Shown piece by piece: positions 55,120 to 64,000 of a stretch of 64,000 nucleotides of DNA. The translations under genes were made by a program, and so were the position numbers. The DNA is from Endomychus coccineus. Its lineage: Eukaryota; Arthropoda; Insecta; Coleoptera; Endomychidae. The notes beneath the pieces were generated by a model, which saw nothing but the letters and a program-made list of their open reading frames with translations, did no database searches and had not been told where the DNA came from. The DNA is taken from contig OY294068.1 of the NCBI GenBank assembly GCA_958510875.1, positions 161,112,388 to 161,176,387 on the forward strand, read 5' to 3'. How positions within the stretch are numbered: position 1 is the stretch's first letter; each line of letters begins with the position of its first letter.

Positions 55120-56017
55120 GTTATTGATTTATGGACTTTGTCGTTGCAATGGCCGGAGAGGGGAAAGATATCCGCATCGCAGAATTCCAAATCGGCAAAC
55201 CTTCGCGAAACTGGCAAATTTGAAGCAAATCGCAGAGAAACTGGACGCAGACGGACAAGAAGGACGTTAGAGCTCGAAGAAGCGATACTGGAAGCGGTTG
55301 AAACCGAACCTGGGATAAGCACACTACGTTTGGGACTTCGTATTGGAGCCTCAAAATCATTAGTTCATAATGCACTGAAAGAAGAACTGTATCCCTATCA
55401 TATTAAAACAGTTCAAGACTTATTGCCCATGGATCCAGGTCATCGGCTAGATTTCTGTCGGCTTATTGTCCAAAAGACAAAACGCAAACCCCAATTTTTG
55501 TAGAAGAATTCTGTTCACGGACGAAGATACTTTCACGAGATGTGGTCTTTTTAACCTCCATAATGAACATTTCTATGCTGATGAAAATCCTCATGAAACG
55601 GAAGTTACATATTTTCAGAATCAAACTAAAATCAATGTTTGAGTTGGAATTGTGGATAACTTTATTATTGGCCCTACCATTATAGCCGATCGATTGAACG
55701 GGGAGAACTACTTGAACTTTTTGGAACAAAGGCTACTTGAACTGTTGGAAGACTTGCCCTCACACATTCGTCGTGGCCTGGTTCATTCATGATGGTGCAC
55801 CTCCTCATTTCACATTAGCTGTGAGGCGACATTTGGATGCGGAATATCCAGATCGCTGGATAGGTAGAGGACACGATGCACCAGTGAACTGGCCGGCCCA
55901 CTCCCCTGATTTGACGCCCTGCGAATCCTTTCTATGGGGCGCTTTGAAGCCGAAAGTTTATGCAGCTCCAGTAAACACACAAGAGGAATTGTTGCAACGA
56001 ATGATCCTGAAGTACTA
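55082..56017 (+). pseudogene. Mariner-type transposase, frame-shifted
   Basis: Starts MAQNFTNTEMVDMLLIYGLC at the ATG 55,082. The DNA-binding part continues in another frame (RRTLELEEAILEAVETEPGI to 55,503), with the helix-turn-helix type GASKSLVHNALK. The catalytic core then reads RILFTDEDTF (first Asp, about 55,507-55,536), WFIHDGAPPHF (second Asp, 55,779-55,811) and NWPAHSPDLTPCESFLWGAL. The third acidic position is Glu (CES) where relatives usually have Asp. At least three shifts and one stop (in the strand after NQTKINV) separate these blocks, so no full protein is made from this copy. Length would be near the usual 340 residues. Confidence 0.85.
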
Positions 56018-56207
56018 GCCAGAGTTCAATCCAATTTCTTGAAACAAATTAATTTGTGTATTCAGGGAAATGGGCAACATTTCGAACAACTGATGCCTTA
56101 GCGATTTCCAAAAAAGTTTTGTTGTTTCTTTTAATTTACTATTTGTTTTTCCTAAATAATCACATCGTTTCCCCATTTCTATTGTTTTTATTATTCGTGT
56201 TTTACCG

Positions 56208-56815
56208 AGATATTAACCATTTCAGTGTTAGTGAAATTTTGAGCCATAATTTTATAAAATTTTTACGGAAAGCAAAGTAAAAACTGACAGTTTTGAGAAT
56301 AAATTCTCCAAATGCCAAAATGACATTAGAAAAGCGAAGGCAACTAAGGTATTTTAATCAAGTAAAATTAGTAAGCCAAAATTGCAGAGACTCGAAAGTT
56401 ATTTTTTTCAAGCTAATCCGTTGATTTTATCAACATTTACTAAGAGTAAAAAAAGTTTTCAAATTAGATAAGCTATCTACATAAAAATATAGAGTGAATT
56501 ACATCGATTAAAAAAAAGTTCTGGACACTTTTCCCGTTACATACTCAAGTTAGAGCCATTTCTATGGTCTCTAAGGCTCTATGCTCCGCTTTCAAAAACG
56601 GCTATTATTAACAGTAACTCACCTGCCAAATATTGTAAAAGTCCTTCATCACGTTCTCAAGTTATACCGAAAAAACAAAATTATTTTTGCAACTTTGAAG
56701 CCCTCTACCGGCTAAACAAGACACTTGAGGCAAAAGTAAAAATGCTCATCAAATTTTTTTTGAATCAAAGAATCTTCGGTTTTATTTTAGCCACGCAGTT
56801 CGAGGACATCCTGTA
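56208..56815 (-). repeat. Right terminal inverted repeat
   Basis: 608 bp, reverse complement of the left repeat with scattered substitutions and a few indels. Confidence 0.9.
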
Positions 56816-57239
56816 TACTACAGATGTAACGGGAGTATTTTCAATTAAACCGCAATAAGTTAGATTCCTTCTTAACCATTAAATACTGATACTAGTGGTT
56901 ATTGTAGAATACAAGGATTCTATTCTTCTTATGAGGTGGAAAACAAAGGTATAGTTCAGTATTTATATTTGAAATATGAGATTTTATTGGGTGAAATAAA
57001 TCAGCACAAATAATATTTATGATGTTTCTCCTAGGTGTAATTTTGAAATTAATTTTTACAAGTGGTCGAATGATTTGAAGAAATCTACGCCCCAAAACAA
57101 GATTGGTATTGTTATTGGTTGAGATGGAAGCGAACTTGATAGAAAGTTCTGTGCACTTAGCCTAAGACACTTGTACACTATCCCTGCTACGTTTTTCAGG
57201 GGGTATTTGGATACCCCGCTGCCAGACAGAATTCTAGAA
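56816..57239. other. Unassigned spacer
   Basis: No supported feature. Confidence 0.3.
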
Positions 57240-58645
57240 TATGTTATACGCTTAGATTTTTCAAGTCATCAGCTGTGATGATGCCCAACCTAGCCAGATA
57301 AACCTGGTTTGAATGAGCGTAGGACATTCACAAAGAAAGTGGGTTGACGACTCCACATTGGGAGTGTCGCTTTTTCCTACTGTCTGCTCAAATTTCATCA
57401 GATTTCTGTGATCTGTAAAGATCTCGGAGACTATTCTGATGCTCTGCCTACTCAGCGAAAGAATCTCGCTTGCCTCTGGGCCTCCCTCATTGTCAAGCAG
57501 TGTTTTGGCAGTTCGGCAGGCATCCATGCTCCAAAACGTTGAAGCATGTTAATCTCTCAGATGGTTCCATAAGATCTGTGTACCCCAGTTGTAGTAGATA
57601 CTAGCAAGGAGATCTTAAGGTTCGTCCAAACTGACCCCATCTCTGGCCAGTTTGTCCATCATTCCCTTTTCAACCTGAGTGACCCGGAATTCAGAATAGG
57701 TTGAGCCTGTTTCCCCCAGCTAGTCAGTTATGGATCTCCTTGGGATCCCTGACAAGTCTCGAGGACACGGTCGGACTTTGCGTTGAGCGCCGCTTGACTG
57801 TCCTAACAGGTTCAGATGGTCTCATTCATCTTACTATAGGCGAGTAGCTTCTCCGAACATCTGTCAATGTCAAGTATCTCGGTTTTGAAGACTGTATTGA
57901 GATCTCCCATTCGCACGGAGTACCATCCAATATTTCTGAGATCCTGATCCTGAAATGCGGCTCCACGAAATACAGGGCTTTGATTCTGTCGTGTGGCTCT
58001 GATCGCAGCCTTTCAGGCTGCCCCTCAGAAAGACGAGGTTGGTCTGCACTTCATTTCTTCGGGAATCATTGCAGCTAAGCTTGTAGATAGCCATCAATAC
58101 GAGATTCATCTTCGTCATTGATAGGGATGGCATACCCTGCAAGGCCCTCAATGCTGCAGTCGGTGTACTCTTCCTCGTGTATGTAATACTTCTGAGAGAG
58201 AGCCTGTATTATGTCCAGAAGTTTGAGGTCTGTTCTTGTTTCCCATCATACGAGAGCTGCATAACTGACTCTTGGGATAATAATAGCTAAGTGGATCTCC
58301 ATCTGCTGTAGGACCCAAACCCCATCTCATGCCCATTTTGATTATCATAGCATTTTGGCACCCAGTCTCCACTTGCTTCTATCGGAGAAGTTTTTCGTCC
58401 AGGATGACTCTCAGATACTTCACCGTCTCGGAGAAGTCAACCGTCTCGGAAGGCTCGATTTTAAATCTTCTGGAGAAGATGATAATGGCAGTTTTCTCCG
58501 GCTGAATGGACAGTTTGTTCTCCTCACAAAGTATTTATTAAAGCTTGTGCAACAAGCTCCTGCAAGGAACCCTCATAGGCCCCTCTGCAGAGTATGGCGA
58601 TGTCATCTGTATAACCCACCGCGTTGATAACATCATGGAGATAAA
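57240..58645 (-). mobile_element. I/R1-like non-LTR retrotransposon fragment (RT end, RNase H-side C-terminus)
   Basis: Reading leftwards, GYTDDIAILCRGAYEG (58,625-58,578) has YTDD for YADD. It is followed by VKYLRVILDEKLL-like sequence (about 58,425-58,385), RWGLGPTADG and LRALQGMPSL.MTKMNLVL. A more distal frame (57,527-57,261) reads SIRIVSEIFTDHRNLMKFEQ, then ESSTHFLCECPTLIQTR. A terminal HxxxCxCP block after an RNase H-like region is typical of I/R1-type polymerases. Frames change repeatedly; the fragment is dead and lacks endonuclease. Confidence 0.75.
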
Positions 58646-59335
58646 AGACGTGAAATTATACTCTATGTTACATTGAAATTTTATCAAAATGGTCTACAAA
58701 ATATATTTCACAACTCTATGAGTCATAGAGACCCCTGCTGTCAGGTTAACTCATAATATAACCATGTTTTATACTGACACTTGCTGTCACATCAACTCTC
58801 AAAATGTACCACAGAATCAAGACGTCTAGACTTCTTGCTCAGAATGAAGACAACATAGATCATGGCGTCACTTCGATGACGTTACTTGGATCTTCAAATA
58901 TGAATTTCGGACAGTTCTGCAGGTTATATATATACGTGTGATATATATTTATAATCAGAAAGACACGGTTGTCCTTATGGTTCAATAAAATACCATAGTT
59001 ACATTTAATAAATATAAAGCTGAATGTCAGAAATACCACTCGAAACGAGGCTATCGCACCCAAAAACAACACAATATTCCACCATTTTTAAGCGATCTGC
59101 AAACTTTCAAATCCGTTCGACCAATAGAATCAAAATCGTCTCCACAGTGGGTTACGCACGTACGTATTCACACACACACAGATATCATGTCTACAATAGT
59201 CTAGATCTATTTAACAATGCTCAGAACCTATATTTATTTATATATCCGCAAAAATCAGCAAAACATTTTTTGGGCCAATCACAACACTTTCCTTACACTA
59301 TATAGGTACCTCGTATAGTGAGGGAAGTAAAAAAT
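58646..59335 (+). repeat. Hairpin-ended repeat, copy 2 (left arm of inverted pair)
   Basis: This is homologous in inverted orientation to 60,815-61,655 along almost its full length. It holds blocks such as CTCTATGTTACATTGAA, CTGCTGTCAGGTTAACTC, GACACTTGCTGTCACAT and TGTCAGAAATACCACTCGAA, and ends in a hairpin (CTTTCCTTACACTATATAGG ... GTATAGTGAGGGAAG) at 59,289-59,329. A short CA run (59,166-59,180) lies in the middle. No ORF of note. Confidence 0.8.
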
Positions 59336-59339
59336 TGAC

Positions 59340-59990
59340 ATACTGTGGTTTTCAAATGATGAGACATCTGTGTAACAGATATCTTACACCCATAACTAAG
59401 TGTGTCATAACTACAAATTATCATTGATTGATATTGCGGACTGAATGGCATGACAAGCGCACCTTGTTATCCGCTAGCCTCGGTGAGCGTAAATTCAATC
59501 AAAGCGTACATTCAACACTTAATTGGTCCAACCAATCTATAATATAATGTAAGGTAAACATCCCATGAGAATGAACATTCAACACACGGTGCATGTTTGT
59601 AAACCCGGATTGAGGTTCGATAAAATAAGACCTTTATCGTAACATGTATATAGAGTACTTGAGCATCGAATTACATAATATACTTGAAGTTCTCAATTCA
59701 AGTATTAGTATTCCCTGTTTGCCTACTTGTTTCACAAAGACACATGCTGTCAGGTTGTCTTTCATGATACAACCTTGTTTTATACTGATCACGGTCGTAT
59801 ATACAGGTCTGGGAACTCGAGGCTTTTTCCTATGTGAGAAGTGAGTCCTCTAAGCGTCAGTCAGCTGTTGCATAGTAACAAAAAGGTGGCGCATGAGTCG
59901 AGGAATGATCTCTGGCACGTATGCGACCGTGTTCTCTGGCAACTGTCATTGTTGACTTGTGAACACAAGGAATACCGGAGTTGTTAGAAA
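59340..59990. other. Spacer with partial copies of the neighbouring repeat
   Basis: Near 59,735-59,800 there is CACATGCTGTCAGGTTGTCT...GTTTTATACTGATCACGG, a fragment of the flanking repeat family. Otherwise nothing seen. Confidence 0.4.
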
Positions 59991-60189
59991 AAAATTACGA
60001 AACCGTGCATTGTGCCGAAATGCAAAACGGAGTACAAAAGTGTAAAGCAAGAAGCTTCTGTTTTTAAAGTGCAGAAAGATGCGGAAATGCGAAAAAAGTG
60101 GATGCTTGCGATCTTGGATAGAAATCGTTTTAACGAGGTCTTTTATGTATGCGAGCATGTATAACGAAAAAGGGGAAGTTATCTTCAAG
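59991..60189 (+). pseudogene. THAP zinc-finger fragment with a 5' splice site
   Basis: KITKPCIVPKCKTEYKSVKQ starts at 59,991, followed by VFKVQKDAEMRKKWMLAI and VFYVCEHV then a stop. The order C-x4-C ... W ... C-x2-H is the THAP C2CH finger, found in P-element transposases and some host factors. After CEH the conserved continuation (MYNEKGEVIFK) is in another frame, so one small indel has broken it. It ends at a canonical donor (AAG then GTGAGT at 60,190), as an exon 1 would. No further exon could be found. Probably a P-element-like relic or a processed exon of a THAP gene. Confidence 0.65.
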
Positions 60190-60410
60190 GTGAGTAATAC
60201 ATTTTGACAAGAGTAACAGTTCTATTCCTCTCTCAAATCAGAATAGTAAATATTGCGTTACGGGAAAAATTATTTTACTTAATAATGTGATTGTTGCCAT
60301 ACTTTGATCCAAGCGCTAGCTGGTGGCTGAGCCAGGGACTACGAGCTTGGCGACATGTAAGAGACTCATGTCAAACAATAGAGTTCTCAGACCTGTATGT
60401 TCGACTCATA

Positions 60411-60645
60411 GTCAAAGTATACCAGGTCTACCGGAGCCTCCCTTATACTCTTTTTAAAATTTTAGTGCAATCTGATTGGTCGTTTATTTCGTTTATTTAA
60501 TGTTATAGACAAGGACATAATATGATGCTGTTACGTGCCGGCAACGAGCTGATGAGAGCAAGGCTGTGATTGGAGGAGCTGAGTGACGTCACCCATCGCG
60601 AGAAACGATGGAAGGGAGGCTCCGGCAGACCTGGTATACTTTGAC
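60411..60645. mobile_element. 235-bp MITE with 33+-bp inverted repeats and TA ends
   Basis: The ends GTCAAAGTATACCAGGTCTA, then CCGGAGCCTCCCTT, and the reverse complement at 60,612-60,645 differ by one base. TA lies at both sides (60,409-60,410 and 60,646-60,647). The core is non-coding, with TGACGTCA near its right side. Confidence 0.88.
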
Positions 60646-60814
60646 TATGGTTCGACCGTCATACTGATACTTGCTGTCACATGAACTGTCAAAATACAAC
60701 ACAGAATTGAGAATTCTGGACTCCTTGATTCTGTGATGCAATCGTCTCAACAGTGGGTTCACTATATACTACGTATAGTAAAAACGATATTAAAAATTAA
60801 TGTATTTTTTCTAC

Positions 60815-61655
60815 TTCCCTCACTATATGCAATATATAGTGTAAGGGAAGTACTGTAATCGGACCAAAAAAAGGTTTCCTGATTTTCGCGTGTGTATCCG
60901 TTTTGAACATTTCTGAATCGATCTAGACCATTTTTGACATGATTTCTGTGTATATGTGTGCGTGCGTATGTGCGTAATCTAATGTGGAGACGCTTGCGCT
61001 GTTCCTATTTCCGTATCGATTTGAAGTTTTGCTGGTCGTCTCAAAGTGGTGAAAATATGAGCTGTATTGTTATTGGGTGCGGTAGACCCGTTTCGAGTGG
61101 CATTTCTGACATTCACCTTCATTTTTCAAACGGAATTATAGTATGTTATTCAAACATAAGGTCAACACTGTTTTTCTGGTTCTAAATATATATCACACAT
61201 ATATATTTTAACCGCAGAGGTGTCCGCAATTCCCATTTTAAGATTCAAGTCAACGATGTGACGTCATGATCTATTTTGTCTTTATTCTGTGCAGGATGTC
61301 TAGACTTCTGGATTCTGTGGTGTATTTTGATTGTTCATGTGACAGCAAGTATCAGTGTGAAACATGGTTATATTATAAAAGGCAACCTGACAGCAAGAAT
61401 CCGTATGAAACAAAGTTGTGGAATACATATAATCTATTTTATGTCTTGATTCTGTATAAGAAGTGCTGGACTTCTCGATACTATCAAACATTTTGATAGT
61501 ACATGTGACAGCAGGTGTCAGTATAAAAGATGATTATATTATAAAGTGAAACTGGAAAGGCAACCTTACAGCAGGTGTCAGTATGAAACATAGAGTTGTG
61601 AAATACATTATGTAGACCATTCCGATGCAACTTCATTGTAACATAGAGCATAATT
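60815..61655 (-). repeat. Hairpin-ended repeat, copy 3 (right arm of inverted pair)
   Basis: Reverse complement of the 58.65-59.34 kb copy. It starts with the hairpin ACTTCCCTCACTATATGCAA ... TATAGTGTAAGGGAAGT (60,821-60,858). Within it, a block of about 90 bp around GACAGCA.GTATCAGT.TGAAAC is repeated (about 61,345, 61,395, 61,510 and 61,580). A further deleted copy precedes it at 60,660-60,790. Confidence 0.8.
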
Positions 61656-61693
61656 AAATGTCTTTCGAAAGAAGTTTATAAACCATTTCCAAT

Positions 61694-61773
61694 AAATTTT
61701 CTGTTCCTACCTACATTCGATGCGCAGGAGTGTCCGAAAGCTATTTTGCTAACAAAAATTAGAGTCACAGTTT
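61694..61773 (-). repeat. Single arm of the 44-kb inverted-repeat element family
   Basis: TTTTCTGTTCCTACCTACAT, then GCGCAGGAGTGTCCGAAAGC and TTTGCTAACAAAAATTAGAG, match the right end of the 44,033-45,593 element (45,492-45,565). No partner arm is seen nearby, and the outermost palindrome is missing. Confidence 0.7.
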
Positions 61774-62429
61774 TTCCAACAAAAATGTATACATACATCT
61801 GAGGTGAGGAGAGAGTGATGTTTCTTATAAAATGTAAAAAATATATTCTGATCCCATTCGCAATTCATTGAAGTAACAAAATGAATACTCTTCCCAAAAT
61901 AGGGATTAAGCTAGTTTCGTTTTATAATATCTGTAGGTAAGTCGATTTCATATATCGTTTGAAATAAGAAATGATCAATGCTTCCTATTTTTAATTTTTA
62001 GTTTAACTACTCAAATTAATGTTTCATTATATTCTGATAAATTATAAACACTGTAAGTTGATCCCAGAAATGATATTACAAAGAACACGTTTCTAACGTT
62101 TTCAGCTTCCTGAATGTTTGTATGTCATGACATTCAACATGCAAATTACTTGTTTTCATGGAAGGAAGTCACGCGATATAATGTTAAATACTGTTTTATA
62201 CAACTTATGAAGTTTAGAAAGAGAACAATGAAAGAAAAGGTCAGAAGTAATTATTATTACCCCAAAAAATTGTTATTACATTGGAGAACATCAGTGTACA
62301 ACCCATTACGAATGAAACTAACTTATACAGAATGACCATAAATGGAAGATAAGACCGAAAAATGCTAAAATTAATTTAATATAAATTTATCAGAGCAGAA
62401 TTGCATAAATATATAATAATTATTGATGT
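61774..62429. other. Unassigned spacer
   Basis: The frame 62,114-62,335 has no motif; nothing else seen. Confidence 0.3.
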
Positions 62430-63400
62430 GTGATACGCTCCACATGACCCCCATCATTCTGCAGGAATAATTTCGATTGTTGCTGAAGATTGTATACAAT
62501 TTCACCAAGTGGAGGCTGACGTAAGTTTTGGAGTAATTGTTCTATCATTGTTTTTTATTCTGGAATTGTTTCTGGGGCATCACAGCTGAAACTACTATTT
62601 TCATCATTGTCCAGATATAGGCATCAGGATAGGTCAAGTCGGAATTATATGGTGAATGAACGAAGTCAGTTTTTGAAGACATTTTTCTGTCATCGAATTG
62701 ATGTCTCAACATTCTAAGAGTGTCATTAGCGGTATCACTCGTTGCCCCATCTTGCTGGAACCACTGTATCCGAAGATGCAAAATTCTATCTAGCTTTATA
62801 GAAGTGTTTCAAGTCTGTACCAAATAACTCAATCTGTTACCTATATCTTTCTTGATTGATAGTAACATCATCATTTTCTTTATTCTGAAGGAAGTGCAGG
62901 CCCAAAATTCCATGTCCAAAAACTGATCACCAAACAGTTACTCGTTCATTGTGACTAGGTGCCTCTAGGATTTCTTCTAGGATTTCTTGTGGTTTTGTTT
63001 CCTTTCAATTGTCGGATGATGTGATAATGAGACATGTGACTCACCAGAAAACTATATGTTCATATGAAAATCCACCAATATCAAAATTGAGGGTTTAGTT
63101 TCCCTGTTTATGTTAATTTTGAATGCAGTCTCTCCCATGACTTGCATGATTCGGTCCAGTATCCTGTCATGGTTTTCATTATTCCGCACATTTCTTTTTC
63201 GCCCAGATTGTCCTTCCGTTTGGACTACAACACTGCCTGTACTGATGTTTTCGGCGTACTGAAATTTTGGGCAATTCATGTTTCTGCTCAGTTTTCATAT
63301 GAAGCGATAATCACTTTTGGCTTTATGGCTGGAAGTTACACTGCACATAGCCCACGATGTGGAAAACCACGCAGATGACCATGTTATGAAGTTATGATGT
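62430..63400 (-). pseudogene. Mariner-superfamily transposase remnant (QQDGAT type)
   Basis: In the leftward direction: helix-turn-helix-side traces (63,279-63,052, SGRKRNVRNNENHDRI), then FWTWNFGPALPSE near 62,905 and RIQWFQQDGATSDTANDTLR (62,775-62,716) with the second catalytic Asp. It ends with SPYNSDLTYPDAYIWTMMK (62,655-62,600), where the usual SPDLTPLDYFLWG pattern is degraded, and a C-terminal GGHVERI (about 62,450-62,430). The order and spacing match the widespread insect transposases of this subgroup. Multiple frame breaks; dead. It differs from the HDGAPPHF subgroup at 54.5 kb. Confidence 0.75.
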
Positions 63401-63899
63401 CAAAGCTCATACTCATATAATCCACAACCGGTGGCAACAGTAGTAATCCTAGCAAAAATTTACAAAGAGAAGAAAGCTACACTTGGAACTCTATAATTTA
63501 CAAATTTCTTCTACGTTGGGCATTTGGTCGTACTCATAATTGGCAACAAGATTCACAGGAAATCATTGATAAAGCGTGGAGCTTGAAACCTATTATATTC
63601 TCTGTTCATTATAGGCAGTATGCAGTTTCGTTATGCAGCGTTACGAGGAGCATGGGGGGAGGAAGTGTGCATTACGTAGCGACAAAATATGATGGAAAAA
63701 CTATTTTCAAACTTGCTTTTCGTATTTGAAAAAAAAAACACAAATAAACTAATAAAAAGAATACATTTTCGAATATGGGAAAGTTATCTGCTAGATGGGT
63801 GCCGCATATGCTCTCTGTTGACAACAAGCGAACAGTCGAAACAGTGGACAGTCCTGGCGAATCGAGGCCGAAGTAGGTAGCGCACAGGTGCGCAGTCAC
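63401..63899. other. Unassigned spacer
   Basis: Phrases near 63,790-63,870 might belong to the transposase fragment at the right edge but are too diverged to call. Confidence 0.3.
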
Positions 63900-64000
63900 A
63901 ATGGAAAAATTTGCATGAACTGAGCTACGAATTGGTTCGTCATCCACCATATTCTCCAGATTTGTCACCTTGCGATTTTCATCTACTTCCAAACTCGAAG
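63900..64000 (+). pseudogene. Mariner transposase fragment at the window edge
   Basis: ELSYELVRHPPYSPDLSPCD begins near 63,918 and continues FHLLPNSK to the last base. This is the third catalytic Asp block of classical mariner (SETMAR-type) transposases, HPPYSPDLxPxDxHLF. Upstream sequence is out of frame. The element continues beyond the window. Confidence 0.75.

Larger units (their letters stand above)
54511..56815 (+). mobile_element. End-to-end mariner-type transposon with ~609-bp inverted repeats
   Basis: TA at 54,509-54,510 and 56,816-56,817 flanks ends TACAGGTTGTCCTCGAACTG and its near-complement. The inverted repeats run 54,511-55,119 and 56,208-56,815 with only scattered differences, leaving about 1.09 kb of unique interior. 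The left repeat includes the transposase ATG and its first 13 codons, so the right repeat carries a mirror copy of that coding start. The transposase is frame-shifted. Long inverted repeats set this apart from classical mariners, whose repeats are about 30 bp. Confidence 0.93.

Overview
The window looks like a gene-poor, transposon-dense stretch of an animal nuclear genome, most probably an insect. The DNA is AT-rich, and open frames are short and scattered. The few genes that look intact are single-exon or have one small GT-AG intron, with AATAAA-type poly(A) signals and ATGs in an A-rich context. The repeats are those typical of arthropods: non-LTR retrotransposons (CR1/Jockey-like and I/R1-like), Penelope-like elements with GIY-YIG endonucleases, mariner-type transposons, an LTR retrotransposon, fold-back-like elements and small TA-flanked inverted-repeat elements. 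I cannot name the species or order.

Layout. 1-8.4 kb: a CR1-like pseudogene ending in (TAA)8, a hairpin-ended repeat split by a solo LTR, a minus-strand non-LTR remnant, a mariner remnant and a palindromic pair of Penelope ends. 9-24.4 kb: two copies of one non-LTR family. The second (14.9-15.8 kb) is split by a complete 8.55-kb LTR element (15,768-24,320) with near-identical 1,886-bp LTRs, a 4-bp target duplication, a primer-site candidate and a polypurine tract, but no recognisable gag or pol. 25-29.3 kb: a fold-back-like element, then a long-inverted-repeat element that carries a predicted two-exon Cys-rich gene and is itself interrupted by a Penelope fragment. 32.3-35.9 kb: a 147-bp minisatellite split by a TA-flanked element, followed by a related element. 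40.9-46.8 kb: non-LTR remnants, a 1.56-kb element with palindromic ends, and another Penelope fragment. 47.2-47.9 kb: a transposon-type domesticated-looking ORF. 50-51.7 kb: the longest Penelope copy. 52.7-56.8 kb: mariner relics, including an end-to-end 2,305-bp copy with about 609-bp inverted repeats. 57.2-64 kb: an I-clade remnant, an inverted pair of the hairpin-ended repeat, a THAP fragment, a 235-bp MITE and two more transposase fragments.

The most interesting non-transposon content is a family of four intronless genes at 29.6-30.4 (minus), 36.8-37.4, 39.4-40.2 and 48.8-49.8 kb (all plus). Their products are Pro/Tyr/Gln/Asn-rich or Cys-rich but share a short C-terminal signature: a Ser-Leu-Glu-Leu-Arg-Gly-Gly-like block followed about 10 residues later by Asn-Gly-Leu-Gln-Asp-x-Cys. 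I do not recognise this family. It looks like a local paralogous cluster spread apart by transposon insertions.
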